Below are positions 1-12,700 of a stretch of DNA of 64,000 nucleotides, one piece after another. Location of the stretch: positions 5,467,469 to 5,531,468 of the forward strand of contig NC_053401.1 in assembly GCF_016859285.1 (NCBI RefSeq), given 5' to 3'. This stretch comes from Xiphias gladius. Its lineage: Eukaryota; Chordata; Actinopteri; Istiophoriformes; Xiphiidae. Every line of letters begins with the position of its first letter. Within the stretch, counting starts at the first letter, position 1. A model generated the notes under the pieces. The model saw only the letters and a list, made by a program, of their open reading frames with translations, did not search any database and was not told the DNA's origin. Position numbers and translations under genes: made by a program.

Positions 1-3000
1 AGACCAATCCTTCCATCCCCTTTAGCTTACACATTGTCTATTTTCAAAGTCACACGTGTTATCTTGAAACAATGCGCAGGGAAACAACACTGATGTGTCA
101 CAATCAGCAGATGACCTGGCATGCTGCAAAGCATTGGCGCGCAAACACCACAAGGACTTCCTGCTGTTGATTATAGGGTTGGTAGGGAGACTGAATGAAG
201 CAGCAAGTGAGGCCAGCCTGACAAGGAGAGACATGCCAATTATACACAGGTAAAAATATACATGTTCTTGGGCTCCAATTCTAAATTAACACTCTCAGTC
301 ATCAAGAACGCTGAGTTTGCAATAGTGCTACAGTGATTCACTGCAGACTGGAATTCAGCATTGCACTGGATGACCTAGACTTCCATGTAAGAAGTTAAAC
401 TGAGACTGTCAGGTTCATCTCATATTAGTGCATCTCAAGTACAACTACCCCAATTCAAAACACCCAAGCAGCCCAAAAGGACAGGACACCTATTGGTGAC
501 TGCTATGTAAAGTTGAACATTGGGTTTAACAGCTTCAGTGCTGGACAGCCACTCCACACAAACTTGCTGACTGATTTTTAAAATGGAAATGGGGTGGTAC
601 TGGCAGAAAATATAAGACACTCTTTAATGTAACTGCACGGTGCATCCGCTATTGTTTCTTTTGTTTCTGGCTTTAAAATCGATGGTGATCCAGACATGCT
701 TTCTTCCTTGTATTCGTCATGTTGCTCCTACCATCTGTTTGAACTCAATAGAAAGGTTACAGTTTCCTTTTCAGGACCTGTTCTTTTTCATGTGGTTAAT
801 AATATCATGATGTGGTAATATTTCCCCTGCTGCTCCCTCAAGACTGCAATGCTGTATGCAAAACTGATCATTCATCAAAATTATGACTAATGGGACCAAG
901 AGGCTAAATAAGAATACAAGCAAATGAAATTATGATTTGTCTCTTGTATGCATTGAACAGAACCAAATTACATGCGTCTGTATAGGCTTATGATTGTAGA
1001 CCAGGTTTTGAAATACCAAACAAAGATGTGTCATTGGCAATGATACGCAATCATCTAAATATTAGCCATAACAAAATACCAAAACATGGTAATTGCTAAT
1101 CACATTCAAGGACGATTGGCAGTTGACTATTCAACCTAGACAAAGAACAAAATCTAGACAGTCTAGATTCCAGTTCATGAATTATTAAGTTGCATCTTAA
1201 TGTATTCTGCAATATGTTAGAAATGCATGAGTGTCCAGCTGCTACTGTAAGATGGTCTTAAACCATAACAAAGAGCCTGGAAGCCTTGTGCAACCTTTCG
1301 CAAGAAAAGTGGTGTGAAAGCAGACCACTTCCAAAATCCACAAATATCAAATGCTGCAAGACAGTATGGACTTCGAAGCTTATCTTCCTACCAATAATTC
1401 TTCAGCTGGTTACATCATAGAAGGAGCAGCTGAGAGCATCAATTCCACAAAAGAAATAGGCATACTGGTTATACACATAAAAGCACCCTTGTGCCATGTA
1501 CTGTATTACATGCAATGGTCAAACTCATCAGATCCTGCCGCCAATATAGCAATGTCTAAAGAATAGGCCATGTAGAGTACACAAGTACTTAATGATACTC
1601 AAACAACGGAAAATATTAAATGAAAGGCAGCACTTCAAGGTCAAGCTGCGTGTTGTCTTAACTACATGGACCTTTATGTTCAACTATAAAGTTAATATAA
1701 AGTACTCAATCTTGCTAATCTCTACAACAAATGTGCGATCAGAAAAAATTCCCTTTACTGAAAAAGGCATCCATCTCCCTCTTAAGGCTACCTGAAAGCA
1801 TGTTGATTTTTATGATCATACATATCAAATGTGGATTTTCTAGGTAGCCTTTATCCAACAGTCATCAGATCTGGACATTATTATGCAGACTGATCATCAA
1901 ACTAAAGGGCCGATATTTTTTGTGGATTAAGCCTTTTTTCGCTAAGTCCCTAACCTGTGTCTCTATTGTGCAGACTAGCAGAACAGGTGAGCGCTACAGG
2001 GAGGCTCTGTAATGCAATGTGATGCACACTTGTTTTGCTTGTCTCAGACAAGGGGCCTCTCCACATGAGATGGCGGGATTTTCTCCCTCAGGCTGCAAGA
2101 TAGGAGGCTTGAGGTCTGTAAGAGGTTGCCATGATGCCTTTATCAGGGAGACAGGGACATGTCAAAGGCATTTCTTTTTTGCTCCTCTCTCTTGCCAACT
2201 GCAAGCCTCGAGCACAAATGAGAATCTCAGGGTTGGGGCTGTAGTGAGATCCACAGCAATTATGTAATGTGTTAATATGACGGATGCTGGTCTGGATGAA
2301 AAGAAACACAGCCACCTCACCATCTTCCATCACATTCTCTGTAATTGTTCCATTACAAGATTCATGAAGTTGACTCTCATTTCAAACTGCCGAGCACTGC
2401 CAAAGACTCTCTCTCTCTGCTCAGTCTGTTATGCAACTCCCACTCTGTACATGCAAATCCACCAACACAAGTGACTAGCAACCTTCCCTGAGTGGTTGTC
2501 ATGGAGACAGTGCAAGATAATGTTCATAGACTTCAGGGCCATAATGAGGGTGTGTAATGTCAACAGAGGACAGGCATTGTAATACCCAAGTCTGACATGT
2601 TAAGCTGAGCTGAGTCCTGTCACCTTGGTCCTGGGGATCAGTAAAGGTCATGAATGCTAAAGAAAAAAAGTTCAGGTGTAGGTCAGTGTGGAGATTTTCT
2701 TGTGTGAGGCGACAAGCCCTGGTTACCTCCACACTAATTGCCTTGATGGAGCTCAGTGGGCAACAGTCAGCTGGGCCTTGGCATCGTATGGGGAGAGAAT
2801 GACTGGAGGGGAGGGGTTTAGGTGACAGCTGAGGAATGTCTGCTCTCCTCTCTCTTTGCCATGGTTTCCAGCGAGTGTCATCTGAAGAATGCACGGGCTA
2901 GGACGACAGGACTCGGAATGCTACCCCATGAGACGAGTTTAGCCGACGAGATCTGGAATCTCCACTTGCCTACTGGACCCCTCATTACTTGTGCATCCTC

Positions 3001-3991
3001 TCTACTGTCCACCTGAATCCATGCAGTCTGTGTTTGGGTGAACCCATTAATCCCAGTCAATTACATCATGAAATGTAAATGTGATTTTGAAACTACAACG
3101 TCTGTACAAAGTCACACTTTTCACTCTGGTATTCATGCTTTTATCAAAAAACTTGAAGCGTCACATATTATTACCCTTTAATACTCCTAACCTCATCCCT
3201 AACAACCCCCATATGCACAAGAGAGTCTGTAATGGTCTTTGTCCTGGGTCACATCACAGAGACAAGACAACAGAACATGTTTATGGGTCCTTCCGCAACA
3301 AGTAATTCTTTAAGTGACAGAAGGTCCATGACTCACACAGACACACAACCTCTTGCTTAAATGTGAGATTATGCCAGGGGTGCACTACAAAGCAGAGCTA
3401 CAGACTCTGAGTCATATCCAAACTTAGTATCATCTCCTGAAACCCAGTTAGGAGAACTTGTGGCGGTGGTATTTATAACCCTGCACCGGTCACCAGCGAT
3501 GGGAGTGATATTGCTGCACCCAGTGAGGAGTGAGCCCTCACTTAAAACACATGACACATATCACAACAAAGCCCGAGGTCATTCACTCACTGGATGAGGT
3601 TACGCAGTTCATTGCACAAAACTGAAATCTCAAAATTACCTGTGATGTTTTCAGTAATCAAGAGGCTTACTGATCATGCTACAAAGAAACAAAAGTTATA
3701 TGAAGAAGTAAATACACATTTTTGCCATTGCAAAACTCCATACCGTACCATACCATACCATATTATACTCTGAGGTCTATTATCTTAATTCAACAGGAAC
3801 AGCGTGACAAAGACATGAACAAAGGCACCAGGTGACTGACTGTCTATCTCCTGTTCATTTCATCTGAGAAAACTAACATAAGTTTGACCTTGCTGCAATT
3901 CTCGAATTAGCACTTTAAACTCAAATCCCTGTATCACCTTTTTCAATTCTGTTATAAGACCCCAAAACCAAGGGATCAAATGCTGGCCTAC

Positions 3992-3992
<1 letters not shown>

Positions 3993-4030
<38 letters not shown>
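3993..4030. repeat. (CA)n microsatellite
   Basis: Nearly pure CA dinucleotide run of about 38 bases, then an interrupted CA-rich tail. It lies in ppp1r12a intron 1. Confidence 0.95.
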
Positions 4031-4032
<2 letters not shown>

Positions 4033-5339
4033 ACATCAGCCTCTCGTCCAGAGATGGTTAGGTCTGGAGAGCAGCACTGCAAATTCTTTCCTCACTCTAG
4101 CTCATCCCTGTACATCAGCCCAAAAAAAGGCAACGTTTCCACCCAATGAGTTTGCACAGGGGGGGGCATGCTAATTCTAGATTTAATGATATCCAACTCT
4201 GAGCACAAAGAATGGTTGATTTAACAAAACCATTAATAAATGCATAGACAGAACAAAGTCAATTCACCATCTAAAGATGGAGTGAATTACCTATCTCAGA
4301 AAACTTGCTTTTAAAACTTTTAATAGCATGTAACAAAGTCTTGGCCAACAACCGTACCATGTAGCAAGGTGATGCACATAGCAGTACACAGGCTTACTAA
4401 AACTAGACATGTGGGCATGAGTAATGAGGTGACATCATCGGGGATCTATTCTAGCATTAAACATTTTATTCAAGAATTCTTCAGTTAGCCCTCAGATCAT
4501 TTAAACACTTACTATCCAAACAAATAGGAGGAGAAAGCATGCTTGCTGGTGCAATGAATGAAACTGTGAAAATGCTTGTTTCCACAAGCAATTACTAGAA
4601 CTTTGAATTTCTTTAGTATTAAGTACCTGGGGTGTCTTCTTGCCCCAGGAGTCTAAGATGCATATACTAAACTCCTGTGTCCTAAGTAGAAATCTAACCA
4701 GAAACCTTAGTAAAAACGTCATTATTAAATGTTTAGTTTTTCTATCTAACAAATACAAAAATTCCAGAAGTGATAAATAATAAAATCTGTTATTGATGTA
4801 CAGCGACTTATAGAGTGTTAACATACCATGATGTTATTCCATTTGTAACAAATGTCACTAGGTGCAACAGCATAAAAAAAAGTTTCAATCTGAAAAAGAA
4901 TGCCAATGATACACCTTCCAAACATTATTTCTTTAACAGTAAATGGTAGAGAGAGAGAGAGAGAGATGTGAGATCACATATGGAGCACAGCACAAAATTA
5001 ATGGAGTTGTAGACGATACGAATGAATTCATGAACTACAGTGACATATTCACATGTTACAGTGAAGGATCTCCACTGCCAAGTTACAGCACTTTAAATGA
5101 TAACGTAAATCTACTGTATGTACAGTACACATCACTGAATCAAACTTGGCCATATCAGGGCTCTTCCCTCCGTGCCTGCACCTTCTAGCTACCATAATAC
5201 TTCAACCACTGGACAAGTGTGTTATGAACCTTGTAAATCAGATATTTGCCACGTTTGGTTTCAAACAGCCTCGTTCACCTGACGTTGCTGTCTAACGACA
5301 GCCAACACGGCCTGCCATTTTCATTATTTGGTTTTGGAA

Positions 5340-5820
5340 GTACTGAGGCTAGTAAACGTAGCTACAATGGTTAGCGGGCAAATAGTTAGCTTAGCATTGC
5401 TGACATTCCAGGCAAATAGCAAAGCATTTGGCTCACAAGTGTTTTGGTTAAAACCAAAAACGCCAAAATCACAAAGCGTCATTTTTTGAGTCCAAACGTT
5501 GTCAGCTGACGTCGTTTCTCAGGCTAGCTAACGAATGAATTAACCTTAGCTAAACCTCCTAAACAGCTAACGACAATTAGCTTAGCCTGCTAACGTAGCG
5601 TTAGCATTCCTTTTGCTTGTCCAACACTGCACTGCAATGATTATCTCTGTGTACCACTTTATCCAACTTCAACTAATGCACCAAACAGTGCTGTCAACAA
5701 TGTGAATATTGAGTAAATGTGATGTATACTTAAGGCCGTGCAAGGATAACGTTAGCCTGTAACCGAATGACGTTGTAACTGACTAAAGCTAGCTAGCCTC
5801 CGCTTCCTCTCCAGAGAGTA
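5340..5820. repeat. Promoter-proximal GTTAGC/GCTAGC-rich stretch
   Basis: Within roughly 480 bases the words GTTAGC, GCTAAC, GCTAGC and TTAGCTTAGC recur many times on both strands (for example TTAGCTTAGC near 5,390 and GCTAGCTAAC near 5,525). They are scattered rather than in strict tandem. The stretch lies about 1 kb inside ppp1r12a intron 1. A similar cluster lies in rps16 intron 1. Confidence 0.5.
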
Positions 5821-6464
5821 GCCACAGTCGCGGTGCAGGGTTTATCAACAAAACGACTTTTCCTGCTAGCCAGGTTATAGCCATTGTTGGGGAATTCACT
5901 TTGCCCGGACAGTGGCTCAATCAATGACAACATTTACGTTACGCTCCAAACATGACTCGATCATAGCACCCGAAATTACTTTTATCTAACAACATCAATG
6001 AACCATGAAAAAAACACTGGCGACTGTTTGGCTTGAATGTAATTTACAACATAAAAATGACCCAACGCTACAACCTGAATGCAGCAGTACAGCAATTAGA
6101 CTGCGCCCATGGACCGGGGATATAGACTAAGGCTAGTTTACTGAGGCAAAAAGTAGTCCTGAAAGCGAGGCTTGTAACTTTGTTGCTTATTGTGAATTGC
6201 ACTCTGAAAGCTGCATGCACAGTTAGTACCGTTTTGGATCTGAATCTTCCACAACCAGGCTTAGAGAGAAGCCAGTGCGTTCACCACAACTCTGCGTCGA
6301 AAAAGGACGGGTGTGCTAGGTAGGTAAACAACGGGATGAGAATGGCTTCCATTTGACAGGTGTTCCAGGGCAAGCAGTTGCTAGCAGCAAACCGACAATT
6401 GTGTTTAATGGTGCTTGGCAGTACCAGCGACCGATGTTAACACCTAACGCAGGCTAACACAAAC

Positions 6465-6701
6465 CTGGTGGAGGGCGGTGAGACCGTCTACATTGGCGTA
6501 GTTGATGTCAGCGCCCCGGTCAAGCATTCGGAGCACCTCCTCGGTATCGCCGCTTGAGCAGGCGGCCAGAAACACGGCGCCATCATCGAACTTCACCTTC
6601 GTCTTCTTCTTTTTCAGAATAGGAGGCTCCAGGTCCGTTTCCGAGCCCAGCCACCGCTTTAACTGCTCATTCCTCTTCTGCTTGGCGTCCGCCATCTTCA
6701 T
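6465..6701 (-). CDS. ppp1r12a: Protein phosphatase 1 regulatory subunit 12A (MYPT1), coding exon 1
   Basis: First coding exon of the myosin phosphatase targeting subunit, which docks the PP1 catalytic subunit on myosin and other substrates in the cytoplasm. The 79 codons start MKMADAKQKRNEQLKRWLGS, the family's usual N-terminus. The PP1-docking motif KVKF is at residues 35-38, followed by FDDGAVFLAACSSGDTEEVL, the start of the first ankyrin repeat. The exon ends after LTALHQ in phase 0 at a GTTTGT donor. The start is the MKMADAKQ methionine at 6,701; no upstream in-frame ATG looks better. Only about 8 percent of the roughly 1,000-residue protein is here; the rest lies beyond the left edge. 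The vertebrate paralogue ppp1r12b has a similar start, but the MKMADAKQKRNEQLKRW opening and overall match favour 12A. Confidence 0.95.
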
Positions 6702-6960
6702 CCCCCTCCTGTCTCGGGCTTCTTATCTTTCTCCGAGAGAGGATATACTTTATAGTACCACTATCCCACAGCGCACTGGGGCGTGGGAAGGGAGGGCTGG
6801 CGAGGAGGGGGGAACTGAGCGAGAGAGGGCGTCTGGATTGTTTCCCGTAATCTCGCGAGAGCTGTGGCTCAGGAGCTGCAGTATAACGTCACCATCAGCA
6901 GATTATGAGGAGAGAGTGCGCAGGGTAATCCCTTATAGATTGTGTACACCGAATACGACA
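6702..6960 (-). promoter_or_regulatory. ppp1r12a: ppp1r12a 5' UTR and promoter region
   Basis: GC-rich sequence immediately upstream of the ppp1r12a start on the minus strand. A palindromic TCTCGCGAGA element lies at 6,851-6,860, about 150 bases upstream of the start codon. This element is known from TATA-less vertebrate promoters, where BANP and ZBTB33 have been reported to bind it. No clear TATA box is seen. The transcription start cannot be fixed from sequence alone. Confidence 0.6.
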
Positions 6961-8584
6961 AGAGTACTCGAAAATATTACACAACAGTCGGCTGTCTCAC
7001 AAGCATTTTCGGAGGGATGCACTGTAACAGTCAGTGGCAAGCATTTGCACAAACCGACTATTGTGTACTGTGATACCACATGGGTACATAGAAGTCATAG
7101 TTCACCTTTAGTTCAATCATAGCATGCTGTATCAGTACATCAGTGAATGCAACTAGAGAAAATATTTAAACTCAGCGTTGAAACACTCCACTCTTCCACC
7201 AAGAAACTCGTCAAACTCAGAAATTACTGGCTCTTACCGTTTTATATGTAACAGTTTAATACAAAGGGAACTTATGCCGTATAGTGCAGAAAAGTATGGA
7301 TATATATATATTTTTTTTTGCTGTTGTTTTTTTTTTTTTTCTTGTGGGTGATCATCGTGGAACAATCGTTCAGCGCTGAGTTGGAGTTTAGAGAGAGATC
7401 AAGTGTCCAAAAACAGAAGTCTGCAAATCTTCATTCATTCATTTTACCAACAAGGAATGAATATTCTGTTCCTCCAAAATATTTTAATCTGCCTGCAAAA
7501 CCATATTATCAGCTATCAACTAAAAAAACAAAAAACAAAACAAAAAAAACCCCAGTAGCATAGAAAACCAAATATCTACTCAATTGAAGACACAACAGGT
7601 ATTTTGAGAAATTGGAAAATCCAAAGACTGTATCCCAATATTATAAAGTGTTTTATTGCTTTTTTTGTGTTGCACTGTGGTTTTCAATTCATTCTGTTTT
7701 CAGTTTATTTATTTGTGTATGTAGAGTTGAGGTATATTTCTATTTCTTTTGTCTTTTTTTGTTTTTGTTTTATTATCATCAGTAGTGATTCAAATTAACC
7801 CTCTGACCATAATTGTTACTAATTGTTCTTAGCTGGTAGTGTATTGATATTTTTCTTCTTTTCATTTCAGGAAGTGGCATTTGCCAAGCAAACAAACCTT
7901 CATTTTGGACGTATTTCCCCCTTCTTCCACACATAAAAACATCAAATTAAATTTCTGATGTCATATGTAACATGTTCAGTTTCCATCCAATAAAAACACA
8001 CTGCTCACTGAAGGAAAACAGAAACCTTCTTACCACAAAGTACCTGTAATGATTTGATGGGTAACACTTGAAGTGCTAGGAATGTCTAGTGGACTCAAGC
8101 ACCGGGGTGGTCCAGCACAACCTAGAGCAAAAACAAGGTGGCCAGGCATAAATTGTTTCTTTTTTTTTTTATTTTGGCACCACCATGTGTTATTGTTGGC
8201 AGAAACCCATGTGTACTCAGCAGGGGTGCGGTATTGCCTCCTCATACGCAAGTTGTGGGTAAAAAGCATGCACCCCTTTTTTTATTGTTTTTTGTTTTGT
8301 TTTTTAACACTGAGGTGTCATTTCGGAAGATAATAATGTCATTTTTGTGGTTAAAGACATTCTTAAAAACGAAAATGATGCTGCTTGTGCTTGATAAGAT
8401 ACCACCCACCGACTGAACCTGAGGTTGACATCCTGAATAACAAGCTGTTCAAGCAGAATCATGATCCAAAACATTTATACAACTGTGACCATGAGCCATT
8501 GTGTAAAGTCATGCTACCCCCCATTTTCTCATTTCAGAACCATTCTTCATGTCACTGACACTGAGTGTAGACAGATTTAAATAA
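6961..8584. other. Intergenic, no gene seen
   Basis: AT-rich DNA between the ppp1r12a promoter and the poly(A) signal of the next minus-strand locus. It contains T-rich runs near 7.31-7.34 kb and 8.16-8.30 kb. Short open frames on the plus strand are low-complexity Phe-rich products of those T runs and do not look coding. Confidence 0.7.
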
Positions 8585-8590
8585 TTTATT
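8585..8590 (-). terminator. Poly(A) signal AATAAA for the 8.7-9.7 kb locus
   Basis: AATAAA on the minus strand, about 125 bases downstream of the stop at 8,716, a normal distance for a short 3' UTR. Confidence 0.5.
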
Positions 8591-8715
8591 GTCTGCAAAT
8601 GCAGCAAATGAGACTCGGGCTGCAACACACAGGACTCTGAGCCAGGACCAGGAGGTTCAGACACAGAGAGGACGAGCAGCTCTAATCCTTAGTGTTACAG
8701 AAATGTCATGGGAAA

Positions 8716-9734
8716 TTACTGCGGTTCTACTGAGTCATAGGGATGGTGGAACACCAACAGCATCTGTGTCAGGAAGCTGTTGGCCAGAGGCTCCAGTGTG
8801 CTGATATCAGGACGGTTGGAGGGAAAGCGATGTGGAAGCTGCTGTTCGGCGGGGAGGACTGACCTTACAGTGACTGACAGCACAAAGCGAGCCATGTGGG
8901 CCACATCCAGCTCCGACTGTAATCAGACTGTCTTGTGTGATACACAAGTAAGTTTTAGAGCTGCAGACTGCGTTATTACTTGGAGCACACACTCTAACGC
9001 ATACTTTATCGGCACTGCTCCTAAGAAATCACCTTGACAATTTGTGCCGATGCACCTGCAAATGGATTTAAAGACAAAAAAAACAAAAAAAAAGACAAAT
9101 GGCAAACTTAAATCATGAATCTGTTCTATCAAATGCTTGGCATTTTAGGACATTGTGTGTAGCTCAGGCGCAAAGAATACAAATGCAATCCATTTAAAAT
9201 TCATGCTGTTCACCGGATAAAATCCAAAGCCTCAAGGGATTTGAATATTTCCTACAGGTGTTTGCCTTTTTTACCTTGAAAATCTCATCTACACTTTGCT
9301 TAAAATCAACATAGTTATGTACGAGGGGCCCCTGCACCGAGGGCATGAGGGCATGAAAAGTCTCCAATGTATATCTGCATACTCCACTTAACACAGTAAC
9401 AAACATCTTGGATGAACAGCGAAGCATCCTGTTTACGTCTCCCGCCATGCCCCCCTCAGCAGCTGTATTTACCTCAGTGATGTCAGCCCTTAATGATATG
9501 CAGTACATTATAAATGAACTGCAATCAGTGCAAATAATTGTGGTTGTTGGTGTGATGCCAGATAACTTTCTGCATTTCAGTTTTTGTGATAATGGATGGG
9601 ATGTCGGAGGATCCAGCAGGAAATACATTACACAGCACCGGAGTAAAATCATTCGTCAGCATCACCCCTGACAGGCGCTTGCATTCCGGCATAATATGTG
9701 TCATGAGACTTCTAGACAAACTCCCTTCGTTCAT
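8716..9734 (-). CDS. Unrecognised minus-strand gene, last exons
   Basis: A coding-like locus I do not recognise. The last exon is 8,716-8,916: the acceptor GATTACAG is followed by SELDVAHMARFVLSVTVRSV and 46 more residues to a TAA stop. Upstream, 9,275-9,518 is open for 81 codons and ends QSVDEIFK at a GTAAAA donor. Both sides of this join are phase 0. A further open block at 9,525-9,734 starts MNEGSLSRSLMTHIMPECKR, but I could not find a donor of the right phase to link it, so the 5' structure is unresolved. The block at 9,275-9,518 has two possible acceptors (exon start 9,518 or 9,462) and an internal ATG in good context near 9,449. No transmembrane segment or known motif is evident. It may be an unfamiliar conserved gene or a fish-specific one. 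The AATAAA at 8,585 supports the 3' end. Confidence 0.4.
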
Positions 9735-12700
9735 TACGCTTCACTTTGATCTCTTTTGACAGTTCGCTGTTGTTCCTGTGTCTTGAGAGGATAAGCGTCT
9801 GGGGGGTGACTCAAGTGTATCAATACCACAAAATTACACTGGCGCACTCTCACTGTTTGCCGTCAGCCACCGAGACGTGCGTGAAGGAGACGATTAAAAC
9901 CCAGCAACACGCTTAAAAGTCATGTCGTTGTAGGCACGTTCTCAGCGGCACGACGTCACTGTCAGAGCCCTCAGCACCTATGACTGATTCCTGAGAGGAA
10001 GCCCGTGTTTACTGCTGCAATTAAGTGTGTTTCCAAAGGGACTGTTCTCTGGTGTGGTTTGTGAAACCAGACGAGGTGTTCAAGCCAAGTGTTGTGGAGA
10101 GACAGCTGGAAAGAGGGAGGAGGGCAGTTTGAGTGTGTGTACATGAGAATACGTGTGTTTCTAGGAAATGTAGACTAAATCTTGCTGATGTTGGCCTCCT
10201 GAGATCCCGTTAAAATTTTCCATCTCCAATACAGTATCCTACAGTATCTGAACTACAGCATCAGTCTCTGTAGTATAATCCAATTTTTTCTGCTGACACC
10301 GCTACTAATCCATTTGTTAGTTTAATTGAGTATTTTGTCAATTATTTCTTGAATTAATTATATCAATAGTTTGATATTTTGGATATTTTCTTGCCAAGAG
10401 TTAGTTTAGAAGATCAATACAACTCTCTCAAGCAAATAAGCATATTTTCCAAAACTATTCCTTAAAATATTCAATATTTCCTTGCTTTGTGGAGCTAGAG
10501 TTTGATCATTTGTCCTTAATTGTTTAGCCCCTTGTAGTGGCATAGATAGCGCATAGATGCTGTTTTGGAGACTATTCCTGCTTGATAATAAAAAAATAAT
10601 ATAAATCTGGGGCAAATGCTGTATCTTGATAATTCGTTATCATTCTTAAAAAGGTATAAAATGATATTAAATATCACTACAAAATAATCACTTATCAATG
10701 GTGCCAGTCTAGATTTGTCAGCCCTCCAATTTTCACACCAGTGAGATTTTCGGTGCTTCCACGGTAACTGTATTCAGTCATATCCACCACCATGTCAGTG
10801 CAGGTGACCCAGACAAACAGCACTCACAGAGGGGTGACTGCTGATGTGTGGACAACTCAGTCCCATCTGAGAGAAGCCAGACGCCCTGCTCCCATGCTCC
10901 CATGTCACTTAAAGCCTGTTGTTGGCGCCTTCCCCACTGACACACTCATCTCCTTTCTCAACTCGCAGGTCCAGACAGCAGCACTATCTAGCAGATAGAA
11001 ATAGTCATGCTTTGATGTTGTAAGAGGACGTCTAAAAAGTGATGTCAAGAAATAGTCTGATTGTGCTGCCTCAGCCCTTCAGATCCTTTCAATTAGTCAC
11101 TGGTGGATTAAAAATCTTGTCCCGGCCTGTGGTATCAGGTGAGTTAGCAGGCCAACAGACAGTGAGAAGCCTGATTCCAATGGAATACAAAAATATTCTT
11201 CTTAGAAGGATTCACCCAAGAAGGAACAGCCCCAAGGTGACATTGCCTGCTGGACTGGGCTAAAACCCACGTCCATCACTGATGAACAGGCCTCCATTTG
11301 ACTACATGTTAACTCTGTGTAGAACTTCACGTACCGTTCATTGTCACCAGGGGCTTAGGGGCAGACTGGAATGAGAAATCAGACTCTGCCCAAGGCCAAT
11401 CATGTGTTCGGCAGTGAAATGGAGGAACAGAAACCAATTGGCAGAGAAACGGAGAGAGAGGATCGACAATTGAGAGACTGGCAGGAGGGGTAAAGAAGGG
11501 GGGGCTGGTTGTGTCAGACTGTTCTCATCAAGACGAATAATAATAGTAACCTGATCTGGCCAATGGTCACACGCTGTGGCCTTCTTCTCAGCTGTGGGTG
11601 CTGCTTTACATGCTTGCGTCTGGGTTCCGCTTTGTGTGTTTGTGCCCCGTAAATCCACTCTAGGTCCCCTATTTATATGGACCAAATTGGTTAAGTATTG
11701 CAGCAACATCTCATCTCATCATCGGTTTTTGGGTCATGATTGAAACGCACAGACTGGAGCTGTTGCAGCTTCTCCGTGCCATCCCAGGGAGTATGTCCCA
11801 TTTGGCACCACTGCACGTGTGATCAGGAACGCTATGGAGGCCTCTCGAAAATACCAGCTTGACAAAATAATCTGTGCCACCAGGCAGCCCGAATGGGCCG
11901 TGTTAACATGAGGAGATATCTTATCAAGAGCGCCCTGCATCCAAAACTGGGGTGCAGGGAACTGCGGGGAGGACAGTGGAGGGTTGGGGAGTGTTCATGA
12001 GGTGATCTGCTCCCAGACGACAGCTGAGCTCTAACCCTGGACAGAAATAGGGCAGTCCCTTTCACTTAGCAGGGGCCGTACAGCCGGAGCATCGCTTGAT
12101 TCTGCTCTTTCAATCCCAGGCCATTATGCTGGCATGATAACAATGGATTTGATTGTGCTAACTAAAGTCAAATGTATGGTGACAACGTTATGTCAGATAT
12201 GTGCAAATGAACAGTGGACTTAGTGTATAATGCAGACGCGTTTAATTCTGGGATGCATGTTTCTTTAAGGCCAAATGAGTAGCGACAGTCTAATAAGACA
12301 AGGCTATTTGAGTGACCTTGTTTCCTAGAGAAAAGAGCCTAATAATAGGCCAAAATCTGGAACTGTGCTGAGGCCTGCAGTAGGTTAGTGCTAAAAGCTA
12401 CAATGAATCGTTCCACGCAAGCCACGGGAAAAATATCATGGTCCAGCAAAATGAAGATTCGCATGTTTTATATCTTTATAGCGTTGACCAAGATTGTGGA
12501 GGAGCCTGCAAGGAAACAGATTCCAAGATTACAAATGACCAGACAGGACCTGCGTTAAGAGATAGGTTTACATTTTTTTCAAGTCTGCCTAAAAATAGAC
12601 CTCACATGCCCATATGTAGACTGAAAGCATTATTGGTCATTGTATTCATTTCCTCCTGCCCATTCTGGTCACGAAGAGTTCCCTTCTTAACGCAATTCCG

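Larger units (their letters stand above)
1..6464 (-). other. ppp1r12a: ppp1r12a intron 1 (partial)
   Basis: This is the first intron of ppp1r12a, starting at the donor CAG|GTTTGT (GT at 6,463-6,464 on the minus strand) and running off the left edge. I searched the minus-strand frames for the ankyrin repeats that should follow in exon 2 and found none, so the intron is longer than 6.4 kb. A large first intron is normal for this gene. It holds a CA microsatellite near 4.0 kb, a short GA run near 4.95 kb, and a stretch at about 5.3-5.8 kb rich in GTTAGC/GCTAGC words. I see no other gene in it. Confidence 0.85.

Noticed and set aside
1..6464. ppp1r12a exon 2 inside the left part of the window
   Set aside because: No minus-strand frame encodes the ankyrin sequence that must follow LTALHQ.
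6502..7122. 206-codon plus-strand frame over the ppp1r12a promoter
   Set aside because: Antisense shadow of exon 1 and its GC-rich upstream region.
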